Shown: positions 34,801 to 43,300 of the stretch, piece by piece | How the letters are laid out: each line of letters starts with the position of its first letter | Numbering within the stretch: the first letter of the stretch is position 1 | Source: Streptomyces sp. ISL-87 | GTDB taxonomy: Bacteria > Actinomycetota > Actinomycetes > Streptomycetales > Streptomycetaceae | NCBI RefSeq assembly: GCF_018614095.1 | Contig: NZ_JAGGOY010000060.1 | Coordinates: forward strand, 1-55,628 | DNA length: 55,628 nucleotides | Reading direction: 5' to 3' | Translations under genes and position numbers: made by a program | The notes under the pieces: generated by a model | What the model was told of the DNA's origin: nothing | The model's database searches: none | Seen by the model: the letters and a program-made list of their open reading frames with translations, nothing else

Positions 34801-35903
34801 CGGATGGCCTGCTGACGCGGTTGCTCGACGCGGTACGGGACCCGGTGAGTGGGCGCGTGACGCTGGGCTCGGGATTCTTCGACCGTGCGCAGTTCAAGGA
34901 CGACTGGAGCACGGAGGATGCCGAGTTCTCGGGCGATGTCTCCTTCCAGCGCGCCGTGTTCGGCGGCCGGGCACTGTTCGGCAACACCGACTTCACCGGG
35001 CTGACCTCCTTCCACGGGGCCGTCTTCCGCAACGGCGGTGTGTTCGACCGCAGCCGGTTCCACCGTCCGGCCGCCTTCCGCCGGGCGCTCTTCGTCGGCC
35101 CTGCGGGGTTCACGGGCGCCGAGTTCCGTGAGGACGTCTCCTTCAGGCTGGCGCTACTGGAGTCCTCGGCGGACCTGAACCGGGTGCGGGCCGAGGGAGG
35201 GGCCGACTTCACCCATGCGACCTTCGGCGGCCTGACCGGGCTCACCGAGGCCGTGTTCCTCGGGCGCGCGGACTTCACGGCCTCGACGTGGGAGCGGGAC
35301 CTGGTGTCCACCGGCGCCCGTTTCGAGGACCAGGCGGACTTCGGCCACGCCACGTTCTGCGGGAAGATGGTCATGGAGAACGCCGTCTTCGAGGGCTCGG
35401 CCAATTTCCCGTCCGCCTCGTTCCAGTCCCGGGTCTCCTTCGGGGCCACCCGTTTCAAGTACCCGGTGGACTTCAACCACGCCCGATTCGACGGCCCGGC
35501 CGCCTTCGAGGGGACACATTGCGGGGAGAGCGCACGGTTCGCATACGCTGCCTTCAGTGACCGGCTGCTGTGGCGCGACGCGCGCTTCGTGGGGCTGGCC
35601 GCCTTCCGCCACTCGGCCTTCCACGGGCAGGTGCGCTTCGAGGGCGTGCAGTTCGGGTCCGGCATCGATTTCGACCACTGCGCGTTCCACGGCCCCGTGG
35701 AGTTCCTGAACCCACAATTCCAGGCCGCGGCCACCTTCCGGAATGCCGCCTTCTCCGGGCCGGCCGAGTTCGCCCGAGCCACCGTCGCCTCCGGCGTCGA
35801 CCTTCCGAACGTGGGCGCGCCCGGCCGCTGGCACGTCGACGAGAGGCCGGCCGGCTTCTGGCACATCCGGCTGTTCGACCCCGAGGACTCGGCGACCGGG
35901 TAA
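31836..35903 (+). CDS. Giant vWA / pseudo-trypsin / cyclase-like / pentapeptide-like protein
   Basis: 1355 aa; GTG 31836 overlaps the MoxR stop (GTGA). After a Pro-rich N-terminus comes a vWA-like domain of the Streptomyces SAV_2336 type (~165-330), whose MIDAS reads DTHHS instead of DxSxS. Residues ~550-690 resemble a trypsin fold (GTLLTPRLVLTVGDV, then THYGGAPVSRDGELVGVVHS), but the His and Ser positions read Gly/Asp and Tyr, so it should be inactive. Residues ~731-888 look like a degenerate class III nucleotide cyclase (TLAVAVGAGEIAV, FQLAGRIQDA, LVLAVSDALYGAL). Residues ~1012-1315 are a long array with F-x-x-A-x-F periodicity, a pentapeptide-repeat-like beta helix. No active catalytic centre is evident. 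It looks like the sensor or scaffold of the four-gene system; domain limits are approximate. Confidence 0.8.
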   Translation: MIEKLLAAFAEGADDSGLRPGIGAQELADILWLAARVDPAARPPRADPAPGPPAEPPTGPAEPPRPEDPLPRGPAAAGEPPVQLFPASVRDRAGKDTDPAGGRRGVPLRLPRAASLDDPLALMRSLRPVGRRSIGGPGEELDEQLTVERSIERMVPTPVLRPAESRWLDLALVVDTHHSMLLWSDLVEELRGVLTRSGVFRDVRTWQLTGTGSGATPMVTRGRGGPPRNPLELADPAGRRLILVVSDTVAGGWREAPLQGVLRHWCAHNSVAVLNVLPERLWTRGAVRPVPFAVRADRPATATRSWLQVPAARRARGGGPVVPVVGIASGSLARLVRVVSGDGRWRRLACLRLDAEAAHGGGPPRGPVRGPLRDALRDPVPAGGTALEVVERFRAGASPTAQQLAAHLAAVPLTLPVMTLVRRSLLRDSEHGHLAEVALGGLFAPWGAEQAADEAEFEFLPGVREALLGSQLRGDVAAVRELVRRKVWEFMSRHRGTGPDFSVIRFTTGKEGRRKVPEQAMPFATQPVADPGLRERLVRVRFEPMAEPQEVGTLLTPRLVLTVGDVQQAHTAVAWVRAGEHEVRCRPVWWDDATPRVFVLLAGEDLVDPRTLPELTWAAEPDGPGRAHVDGFTDQGEPIALTGEVIPYAGARNGELVGLSSVPEGWTHYGGAPVSRDGELVGVVHSVWPDRMVFLSGHALVEQSSFRGVLAAQRGERQPSGATRPVVDPGASVCLALHAEFGPMTTGSPPSERLISLVTRLLGETAVTGPASVKEDGKRALVVVQAPGALGKAGRLLAELPRAMESEARGGSHTTLAVAVGAGEIAVVDAQDAFTVPAVDDAFQLAGRIQDAQWPQWPVAGGSLVLAVSDALYGALGDLLGPTVLRTLEPVREGGDGSVASGSLAGWVCTGDPGELGQAVTEAEGLRYGEVDWPCCAFGVPANGMPACIGVQLPGSAYCLAHQTPAGEEAYLGTLGPGASVDLRGTTFADGLLTRLLDAVRDPVSGRVTLGSGFFDRAQFKDDWSTEDAEFSGDVSFQRAVFGGRALFGNTDFTGLTSFHGAVFRNGGVFDRSRFHRPAAFRRALFVGPAGFTGAEFREDVSFRLALLESSADLNRVRAEGGADFTHATFGGLTGLTEAVFLGRADFTASTWERDLVSTGARFEDQADFGHATFCGKMVMENAVFEGSANFPSASFQSRVSFGATRFKYPVDFNHARFDGPAAFEGTHCGESARFAYAAFSDRLLWRDARFVGLAAFRHSAFHGQVRFEGVQFGSGIDFDHCAFHGPVEFLNPQFQAAATFRNAAFSGPAEFARATVASGVDLPNVGAPGRWHVDERPAGFWHIRLFDPEDSATG

Positions 35904-35975
35904 CGCATGCTGGGGGTGAGCAGTTGACGGCATTCCCCGTTGACGGCATCCCCCGACCGAACGGAAGACACCGGC

Positions 35976-36707
35976 ATGACCAGCCGCCACATCACCTTCG
36001 AGCGCCTCCACAACTTCCGCGACATGGGCGGCTACCGCGCCGCCGACGGCCGCACCGTCGCCTGGGGCACGCTCTACCGGGCCGATTCCCTCGGCAAGCT
36101 CCAGGGCGCCGACTGGGAGCGCTTCCTCGCGCTGGACATACGTACCGTCATCGACCTCCGCTACCCCTGGGAGGCCGATGCCAAGGGCAGGGTCCCGGAG
36201 GCGGACCGGTTCACGTACGCCAACCTCAGCATCGAACACCGGCCCTACGACCAAGCCGAGATCGACCCCGACACCGACCCCTGGCGCTACCTCGCCGACC
36301 GCTTCGCCGAGGTGACCGAGGACGGGGTCGAGGAGATCCGCCGGGCCATCGAGCTCATCGCCGCCGACCCCGGCCCCACGGTGTTCCACTGCACCTCGGG
36401 CAAGGACCGCACCGGGCTCATCGCGGCCCTCGTCCTGACCCTCCTGGACGTCCCCGAGGAGGAGATCCTGGCGGACTTCGCCCTCACCGAGCTGGCCACC
36501 GCCCGCCTCACCGCCGACTGGCACGCGGCCAACCCGGGCCGCACCCTGCGCTGGCCCTCGTACGGGCGGGCCCCGGCGGCCGTCCTGTCCCTGGTCCTCG
36601 CCGACCTGAAGGCCCGCTACGGCTCCGCGGCCGGGTACCTCACCACCCGTGTCGGCATCACCCCCGCCACGGTGGACCGCCTCCGAACGCGCCTCCTGAC
36701 CCCCTGA
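35976..36707 (+). CDS. Tyrosine phosphatase family protein (HCxxGKDRTG)
   Basis: 243 aa from ATG 35976; GGAAG lies upstream and a TTG at 35940 is a less likely start. The P-loop VFHCTSGKDRTG carries the nucleophile Cys139, the Lys-Asp pair and Arg of the Y_phosphatase3 (MptpB/LipA-like) group. The N-terminal FNFRD-like motif (LHNFRDMGGY) and LYRADSL are also typical. Members dephosphorylate phosphotyrosine and sometimes phosphoinositides. It follows the conflict operon after 72 bp and precedes a ketosynthase; no functional link is evident from the order. Confidence 0.92.
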   Translation: MTSRHITFERLHNFRDMGGYRAADGRTVAWGTLYRADSLGKLQGADWERFLALDIRTVIDLRYPWEADAKGRVPEADRFTYANLSIEHRPYDQAEIDPDTDPWRYLADRFAEVTEDGVEEIRRAIELIAADPGPTVFHCTSGKDRTGLIAALVLTLLDVPEEEILADFALTELATARLTADWHAANPGRTLRWPSYGRAPAAVLSLVLADLKARYGSAAGYLTTRVGITPATVDRLRTRLLTP

Positions 36708-36782
36708 TTTGTCGCACCCCCACAAACCTCGGCGGCCGAAACGGTGGCCACGTGCCGTGACGGGCCCTCTGAATGCTGTCAG

Positions 36783-36797
36783 GATCTTTACAAGATC
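36783..36797. promoter_or_regulatory. Perfect palindrome before the ketosynthase gene
   Basis: GATCTT-TAC-AAGATC is a perfect 6-3-6 inverted repeat 43 bp upstream of the ketosynthase ATG, in a relatively AT-rich stretch. It is placed like a repressor or activator operator. The cognate factor is unknown. Confidence 0.45.
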
Positions 36798-36840
36798 ACG
36801 TTTGGTCTTGTCTGAAGTCCACACAGCTCGGGAGGCTGAG

Positions 36841-38055
36841 ATGGCCGACAACGGTCAGGTGCTGGTGACGGGTGCCGGGGCGATGACGCCGGTGGGCTCC
36901 GATGCGCGGGCGTCCTGGGCGGGGTTGCTGGCCGGGGAGTCCGGGGTGCGATTCCTCGACGAGGAGTGGTCCGCGGACGTGCCCGTGCATGTGGCGGCCG
37001 GACTCCCGGTGGACCCGGCGTCACTGCTGCCGCGGACCGAGGCCAGGAAGCTGGACCGGGGCGAGCAGCTCGCGATACTCAGCGCCCGCGAGGCCTGGCG
37101 GGACGCCGGCGCGCCGCAGGTCGAGCCGGAACGGCTGGCCGTGGTCATCGGCACCGGCACCGGCGGCGTCCTCACCACGCTGGGCCAGGACGACGTGTTC
37201 GAGCGCAGCGGAATGCGCCGGCTGTCGCCGTTCGCCGTCCCGATGCTGATGCCGAACGGCCCGGCCGCCTGGGTGAGCATGGACCTGGGTGCGAAGGGCG
37301 GCGCCAGGACGACGGTCAGCGCCTGCGCGTCGGGAGCCGAGGCGCTCGCCCTCGGCCAGGACCTGATCCGGGCCGGACGGGTGGACGTGGTCGTCGCCGG
37401 GGGTGTGGAGGCGTGCCTGCACCCCTTCACCATCGCCGCGTTCGCCCAGATGAAGGCGCTGTCGACGGCCTCCGAGAGCCCGGAGTCGGTGTCGCGCCCG
37501 TTCGACGTCAAACGGTCCGGCTTCGTCATGGGCGAGGGCGCGGCGATGATGGTGCTGGAGCGCCCCGAATTCGCCCGGGCCCGGGGCGCGCGCACCTACG
37601 GCGCACTCGCGGGCAGCGCGGTGAGTTCGAGCGCCCAGCACATCACGGCCTCCGATGCGGACGGCCAGGTCTTCGCCATCCAACAGGCCCTGCGCGACGC
37701 CGATGTGGACCCGCGGGACATCGGTGTCGTCCACGCCCACGCGACCTCCACGGAATCCGGTGACGTGGCGGAGGCGGAGGCGATCGCCCGCGCCGTCGGG
37801 ACCCACGCGGCGGTCACCGCGACCAAGTCGATGACCGGCCACATGATGGGCGCCTCCGGGGCGTTCGGCGCGCTGGCCGCCGTACTCGCGCTCCGGGACG
37901 GCGTGGTCCCGGCGACGCGCAACCTCGACGAGCTCGACCCGCGCATCGACCTGGACGTCGTGCGGGGCGAGAACCGCCGGGGCGAATGGTCGGCCGCCCT
38001 GGCCAACTCCTTCGGCTTCGGCGGCCACAACGTCAGCCTCGTCTTCACGAGGTGA
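36841..38055 (+). CDS. Beta-ketoacyl-ACP synthase II-like (FabF family), stand-alone
   Basis: 404 aa. ATG 36841 with GGGAGG five bases upstream. The Cys-His-His catalytic set is complete: Cys162 (VSACASGAEAL), His300 (VHAHATSTESGD) and His334 (TKSMTGHMMGASG). The C-terminal NSFGFGGHNVSLVF is typical. No acyl carrier protein, ketoreductase or chain-length factor is nearby, so it is neither a fatty acid operon nor a type II PKS minimal set. It may serve fatty acid synthesis, or acyl-chain tailoring for a pathway outside the window. Own promoter likely, given the palindrome upstream. Confidence 0.93.
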   Translation: MADNGQVLVTGAGAMTPVGSDARASWAGLLAGESGVRFLDEEWSADVPVHVAAGLPVDPASLLPRTEARKLDRGEQLAILSAREAWRDAGAPQVEPERLAVVIGTGTGGVLTTLGQDDVFERSGMRRLSPFAVPMLMPNGPAAWVSMDLGAKGGARTTVSACASGAEALALGQDLIRAGRVDVVVAGGVEACLHPFTIAAFAQMKALSTASESPESVSRPFDVKRSGFVMGEGAAMMVLERPEFARARGARTYGALAGSAVSSSAQHITASDADGQVFAIQQALRDADVDPRDIGVVHAHATSTESGDVAEAEAIARAVGTHAAVTATKSMTGHMMGASGAFGALAAVLALRDGVVPATRNLDELDPRIDLDVVRGENRRGEWSAALANSFGFGGHNVSLVFTR

Positions 38056-38073
38056 CGGCGCCCGCCGCCGAGG

Positions 38074-38117
38074 GGGTGGGAGCGGTCCCGGCGTCCGGCG
38101 CCGACCCGCTCCCACCC
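38074..38117. terminator. Bidirectional terminator-like hairpin
   Basis: GGGTGGGAGCGG (38074-38085) pairs perfectly with CCGCTCCCACCC (38106-38117) across a 20-base loop, between the convergent stops of the ketosynthase and the minus-strand membrane protein. No T-tract, as is common in Streptomyces. Confidence 0.75.
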
Positions 38118-38130
38118 GTTGTCCGGGCGG

Positions 38131-38910
38131 TCAGGCCCCGGGCACGCGCGAGGGGCGGCCCGTGCCGCGGGTGAGCCGGTAGCCGCCGATGCCGGCGAGG
38201 GTCGCGAGCAGTCCGCCGGCCGCTGTCCAGATCCAGCGGTCCGACCACCAGCCGCCGGACCAGCCGCCTTCCGGCTCCCCGGCGACCGCCGGCTTCGGTG
38301 CGGTCAGCGGCGCGGCGAGGGCGCCGTCCACCGCGACCGCGCCCCCGATCTCCTTCGACCGGGCCTGCACCTGCGCCCGTACCGGCAGACCGAGGTCCTC
38401 CGGGGCCACGTCGAGGACCGTCAGGCGTACGTAGTAACTGCCCGGCAGCGGGTCGTTGGCCCAGGTGTCCGCCCCGGCCCGGACCGTCCGCAGGGTGCAG
38501 GACAGCTCGACCGAGCCGGCTTCCTTCGCAGCCGCCCTGGTCTGCATGCCGTACATGCAGGCCTGGCGGCGGCGAAGCCCGTCGTACACGTCGAGCCGCC
38601 AGGTAGAGGCGCCGTGCCGGGAGACCGACGGCGGCAGCTTCACCGTCGCGTCGACGGTGGCCCGCGCTCCCGCGTCCAGGGGGAGCACCCAGTAGAGGTA
38701 GTCACCGGTGGAGGCGTCGGCCGTACCCTGCTGGCCCGGCTGGAGCGCCGTGGCGGTACGGAAGGTGGTGCCGGCCTCGGTCGGCCCGGCCGCCTTGCCG
38801 CTCGGACTCGGCGACGGGCCGGCCGCGACGGCCGCGACCGCCGCGCCCGCCCCGGCGAACAGGCCGGCACCGGCCAGCGCGAGGGCGGTCAGTGTGCGTA
38901 CGGTACGCAT
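38131..38910 (-). CDS. Secreted, C-terminally membrane-anchored protein
   Basis: 259 aa from ATG 38910 (MRTVRTLTALALAGAGLF), which overlaps the stop of the upstream vWA gene in a TGATG arrangement. A signal peptide (~1-35), a Ser/Pro-rich segment, an extracellular beta-rich domain (GDYLYWVLPLDAGARATVDATVKLP..., with Cys pairs) and a single transmembrane helix near the C-terminus (WIWTAAGGLLATLAGIGGY) followed by a basic tail. The family is not recognised. Coupled translation and shared topology imply that it works together with the vWA protein at the cell surface. Confidence 0.85.
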   Translation of the reverse strand: MRTVRTLTALALAGAGLFAGAGAAVAAVAAGPSPSPSGKAAGPTEAGTTFRTATALQPGQQGTADASTGDYLYWVLPLDAGARATVDATVKLPPSVSRHGASTWRLDVYDGLRRRQACMYGMQTRAAAKEAGSVELSCTLRTVRAGADTWANDPLPGSYYVRLTVLDVAPEDLGLPVRAQVQARSKEIGGAVAVDGALAAPLTAPKPAVAGEPEGGWSGGWWSDRWIWTAAGGLLATLAGIGGYRLTRGTGRPSRVPGA

Positions 38911-40193
38911 CAGTTGGTCCTCCAGACCGAGATACGCCAGCGCGAGACCCAGCCCCACACCAGACCCGCCAGGAACCCGGCGAGCACCAGCACGGCCAGC
39001 AGCCACCAGCCGCGGCCGAGGCCGAAGGCGGCCACGTCGGACGCCTCGTCGGGCGCGTCCACCAGGTCGACGGTCAGCTCCAGGGGCAGGCCCGGGGCGG
39101 TCTTGACCGAGGGCCCCGCCGAGAAGGAGTTGCTGACCTGGAGGCAGACGGTCTCCGCCGCCGGCTTGCCGTCCCCGTCGTCGGCGGCGTCGTCGTCGGC
39201 CCGGGCCTTCGGGTAGCGCAGGCCGGTGGAGATCATGTCGGTCCGGCCGTCGCCCGCCTCCGAACCGCGGACGATCTCCCGCCCGTGCGTGGTCGTCGCG
39301 CGCAGCATGACGCCGTAGTCGTTGTTGACGGCGCGGTCGGCGGCGATGCTCACCGAGGCGCGCAGCTCCTGGCCGGGCTTGACGTCCACCCGGTACCAGC
39401 GGTGCTCACCGAAGGTCTCGCGGTCGCTGTACAGGCCCGCCCCCAACTGCGGGGCCCCTTCGCACTGCTTGGCTCCGTCGGTCGCCACGGGATTCACCAC
39501 GGGCGTCGCGGCCCGGTCCACCAATTGCCGCACGCGCCCCGACAGTTCGGCGGTGTGCTGGACGGAGGTGTAGGTGCCGCCAGTGGCCTCGGCGATGCAG
39601 AGCAGCTGGTTGCGCGTCTTGGCGTCCGGGACGAGCCCGAGGGTGTCGATGACCAGGTGGATGCCCTTGGCCGCGATGTCCCGCGCCACTTCGCAGGGGT
39701 CGAGCGGGGCGCAGGTGTCCTCGCCGTCGGTGATGAGCACGATCCGCCGGGTGGCGTCGCCGCCCTTCAGGTCATCGGCGGCCCCCAGCAGGGCCGGCCC
39801 GATGGGGGTCCAGCCGGTGGGCGCCAGGGTCGCCACCGCCGTCTTCGCCTCGGTCCGGTCGAGCTTGCCGACCGGGTAGAGCTGCCTGGTGTCCTTGCAG
39901 CCGAGCTGCCGGTCGTCACCGGGATAGTTGGCGCCGAGGGTGCGTATGCCGAGCTGCACCTCGTCCGGTGTGGCGTCCAGCACTTCGTTGAACGCCTGCT
40001 TCGCCGCCGCCATACGGGACTTGCCGTCGATGTCGGTCGCCCGCATCGATCCGCTGACGTCCAGCACCAGCTCGACCTTGGGGGATTCCTTCGCCGCGGG
40101 CTCCCCGGCGGCGGCATTCGCCGGGAACAGCCCGACGGCCAGTACGGCGAACAGCCCGCCCGCCCCGGCCGCCAACCATCTTCTTGTGATCAT
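38910..40193 (-). CDS. Membrane-anchored extracellular vWA-domain protein
   Basis: 427 aa; ATG 40193 (MITRRWLAAGAGG) precedes a typical signal peptide ending at ANAAAGEP. No strong ribosome binding site is seen. The vWA domain (~38-215) has an intact MIDAS: DVSGSM, the Thr in PTGWTPIG and TDGED. Cysteines in CKDTRQ, CAPLDPC and LLCIAEATGG suggest disulfides. A beta-rich domain (~230-395) of the same type as in the downstream partner follows, then one transmembrane helix (WWLLAVLVLAGFLAGLVWGWV) and a short basic tail. vWA domains with intact MIDAS bind protein ligands through a metal ion. Its coupled neighbour is the likely partner. Confidence 0.9.
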   Translation of the reverse strand: MITRRWLAAGAGGLFAVLAVGLFPANAAAGEPAAKESPKVELVLDVSGSMRATDIDGKSRMAAAKQAFNEVLDATPDEVQLGIRTLGANYPGDDRQLGCKDTRQLYPVGKLDRTEAKTAVATLAPTGWTPIGPALLGAADDLKGGDATRRIVLITDGEDTCAPLDPCEVARDIAAKGIHLVIDTLGLVPDAKTRNQLLCIAEATGGTYTSVQHTAELSGRVRQLVDRAATPVVNPVATDGAKQCEGAPQLGAGLYSDRETFGEHRWYRVDVKPGQELRASVSIAADRAVNNDYGVMLRATTTHGREIVRGSEAGDGRTDMISTGLRYPKARADDDAADDGDGKPAAETVCLQVSNSFSAGPSVKTAPGLPLELTVDLVDAPDEASDVAAFGLGRGWWLLAVLVLAGFLAGLVWGWVSRWRISVWRTN

Positions 40194-40356
40194 CGCCGGA
40201 TCGTATTGAGGATCACCCCCCAAACCAAACCGCCCGGGTGACCGGGGCGGGTCTGTCAACCGTCCCACTGCAACGGGGAAGAGGTGCCTGCCGCGCGTGT
40301 GGCCACTGCTACTGTGCGGCTGAAAAATTTCGATCTCATTTTCGAAAAGGCGCACG

Positions 40357-43300
40357 TTGAGACGCAACATCGGGCGGGGGCTGACACTCGGCCTCGCCAC
40401 TGCGGTGATCGTGGGAATGCTTCCGGCATCCGCGACAGCCGAGCCCGGCAAGGGGGCGGGGCTCTCCCTGCCGGGGCTGAAGCAGCCGAAGCCGGTACCG
40501 GTCAAGCCCATGGCCGCCGGCGGCACGAAGCGCAAGGACGACGCGGCCGCCCACCGTTGGAAGGGCGCCCCGAAGGTCACCTGGCCCGCGGCGGGCAGTA
40601 CCGACATCGACCTGAACACCACCTCCGGGCCCGGATCACAGCCCGTGAAGGTGGCGAAGGCCCCGGTCGCCCCAGCCGGCGTGGCGAACCGCCTCCAGAA
40701 CCTGTTCAGCAAGCCCGCGCCGAGCGCGAATGGCGCCAAGGTGAAGGTCACGGTCGCCGACCGGGCCGCCACCCGCAAGGCCGGGGTCGACGGCGTACTG
40801 CTGCGCGTCGACCGCGACAGTGCCTCCGCCGCGCCCGGCGGGCTCAAAGTCGCGATCGACTACTCGAAGTTCCGCGGCGCCTACGGCGGTGACTGGGCGG
40901 CGCGGCTGCGGTTCGTGGAGCTTCCCGCCTGCGCGCTGACCACACCGCAGAAGCCCGAGTGCCGTGGCCAGAAGCCGCTGCCCTCGGACAACAACACCGA
41001 GACCGGCAGCGTTTCGGCCGAGATAGCGGGAGCCCCGCAGCCCGGGCCCGTCCAGAAGACGCTGAGCATGACGGCGGCCTCGGGCGCCTCGGGCTCCGAA
41101 GCCATGGCGCTGGCCGTCACAGCCGACTCCGGCGGCTCCTCCGGCGACTACAAGGCGACCCCGCTGGACCCCTCCGGAGCCTGGAGCGCCGGCGGCTCGA
41201 CCGGCTCGCTGAGCTGGAACTACCCGATCCCGGTGCCGGGAGTCCCCGGTGGTCTGGCGCCGAGCGTCGGCCTGGGCTACAACTCGCAGGCCGTCGACGG
41301 CCGTACCGCGGCATCCAACAACCAGCCGAGCTGGGTCGGTGACGGGTGGGCCTACGAGCCGGGCTTCGTCGAGCGCAGGTACAAGTCCTGCGAGGACGAC
41401 AAGACCGGTGGCACGAACACCACCAAGGAATTCGACGAGTGCTGGTTCAACGACAACGCCGTGCTGCACCTCGGCGGCAAGTCGACCGAGCTGGTCTACG
41501 ACGCGGCCATGGGATGGCACCCGGAGAACGACTCCGGGGAGAAGGTCGAAAAGCTCACCGGTGCCTCGAACGGCGACAACAACGGTGAGCACTGGAAGGT
41601 CACCACGCCGGACGGCACCCAGTACTTCTTCGGCCTGAACCGCCTTCCGGGCTGGAAGGACAACGGCACGGCGGCCGACGACCCGGTCACCAACTCCGCC
41701 TGGACCGTCCCGGTCTTCGGCAACCAGTCCGGCGAGCCCTGCTACAACGCATCCTTCGCCTCCGGCTGGTGCCAGCAGGCATGGCGCTGGCAGCTCGACT
41801 ACGTGGTCGACACGCACGGCGACGCCATGGCGTACTACTGGAACACCGAGAAGAACAACTACGGCCGGGCCTTCAACGCCTCCACCGGCAAGGGCACCAG
41901 CACCCCGTACGTCCGGAGCGGCTGGCTGGACCACATCGACTACGGTCTGCGCTCCGACGCCGTCTACACCGGCAAGGCCATGGGGCAGGTGAAGTTCGAC
42001 GTCTCCGAGCGCTGCCTGACCAACTGCGGCACCTTCGACGAGACCAACGCCGCGAACTGGCCGGACACCCCCTTCGACCAGTACTGCAAGGACGGGGACG
42101 AGTGCAAGGACCAGTTCGCCCCGACCTACTGGTCCCGCAAGCGCCTCACCTCGATCACCACGAAGGTACTGACCGGCGGCGTCCTGAAGGACGTGGACAA
42201 CTGGGCACTGGCGCAGGACTTCCCGGCCTCGGGCGACGGCGTCTCCACCCCGATGTGGCTGAAGTCCATCCAGCACACCGGCAAGGTGGGCGGCTCCCTG
42301 ACCCTGCCGCCGGTGACCTTCACCGGTGAGCAGCGCCCCAACCGCATCGACACGACCGGCGACGGCCGCGCGCCCTTCATCAGGCTGCGGATGTCGCAGA
42401 TCACCACCGAGACGGGCGGCACGATCGGCGCGTACTACTCGCAGCCGGACTGCACCCCCACCACCCTGCCGCCGGCCGACGGGACCAACACCACCCGCTG
42501 CTTCCCCGTGAAGTGGGCCTTCGAGGGGCAGACCGCCCAGCAGGACTGGTTCAACAGCTACGTCGTCACCCAGGTCGTCGAGGGGGACAACCTCGCCTCG
42601 ACCCCGGACAAGGTCACCTCGTACGATTACCTGGACGGCGCGGCCTGGACGAAGAGCACCGACGAGTTGACCAAGGCCGAGGACCGCACGTACTCCGTCC
42701 CGCGCGGCTACGGGCGGGTGCAGACCCGCACCGGCGCGGCCGCGGACCCCAAGTCCCTCTCCGAGACCCGCTACTTCCGGGGCATCGACGGGGCGCAGGT
42801 CAAGGACTACGCGGGCGTCGCGGTCACCGACCGGGACCAGTTCGCCGGTCTGCCGCGCGCCAGCGCCACCTTCAACGGTGACGACACGAGCAAGCTGTTG
42901 TCCGCGACCTCGGCCACGCCGTGGCGTTCGGCGGTGACCGCCACCCGTACCCGGGCCGGCCTGCCGGACCTGCAGGCGTACATGACGGGTGTGGAGAAGG
43001 AGGAGACGCTCACCACCGTCAGCGGCGGCCAGCGCAAGACCGCGCTGACCCGCACCTTCGACTCGTACGGCATGGTCACCCAGACCTCCACCCTGGGGGA
43101 TGTGGACAAGACCGGCGACGAGTCCTGCTCCACCGCCTTCTTCGCCCGCAACACCGGGGCCTGGCTGCTGAACCGGGTCTACCGCACCGAGGTGGTCGCC
43201 GGGGCCTGCGGCTCCGCGATCAGCCGCCCGGCCGACGTCATCTCCGACAACCAGAGCTACTTCGACGGCTCGACCACCCTCGGCGCCGCCCCCACCAAGG

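Noticed and set aside
36709..36840. Longer ketosynthase start at 36709
   Set aside because: The added 44 residues are Arg/Pro-rich noise; ATG 36841 has GGGAGG and starts directly at the first thiolase-fold strand.
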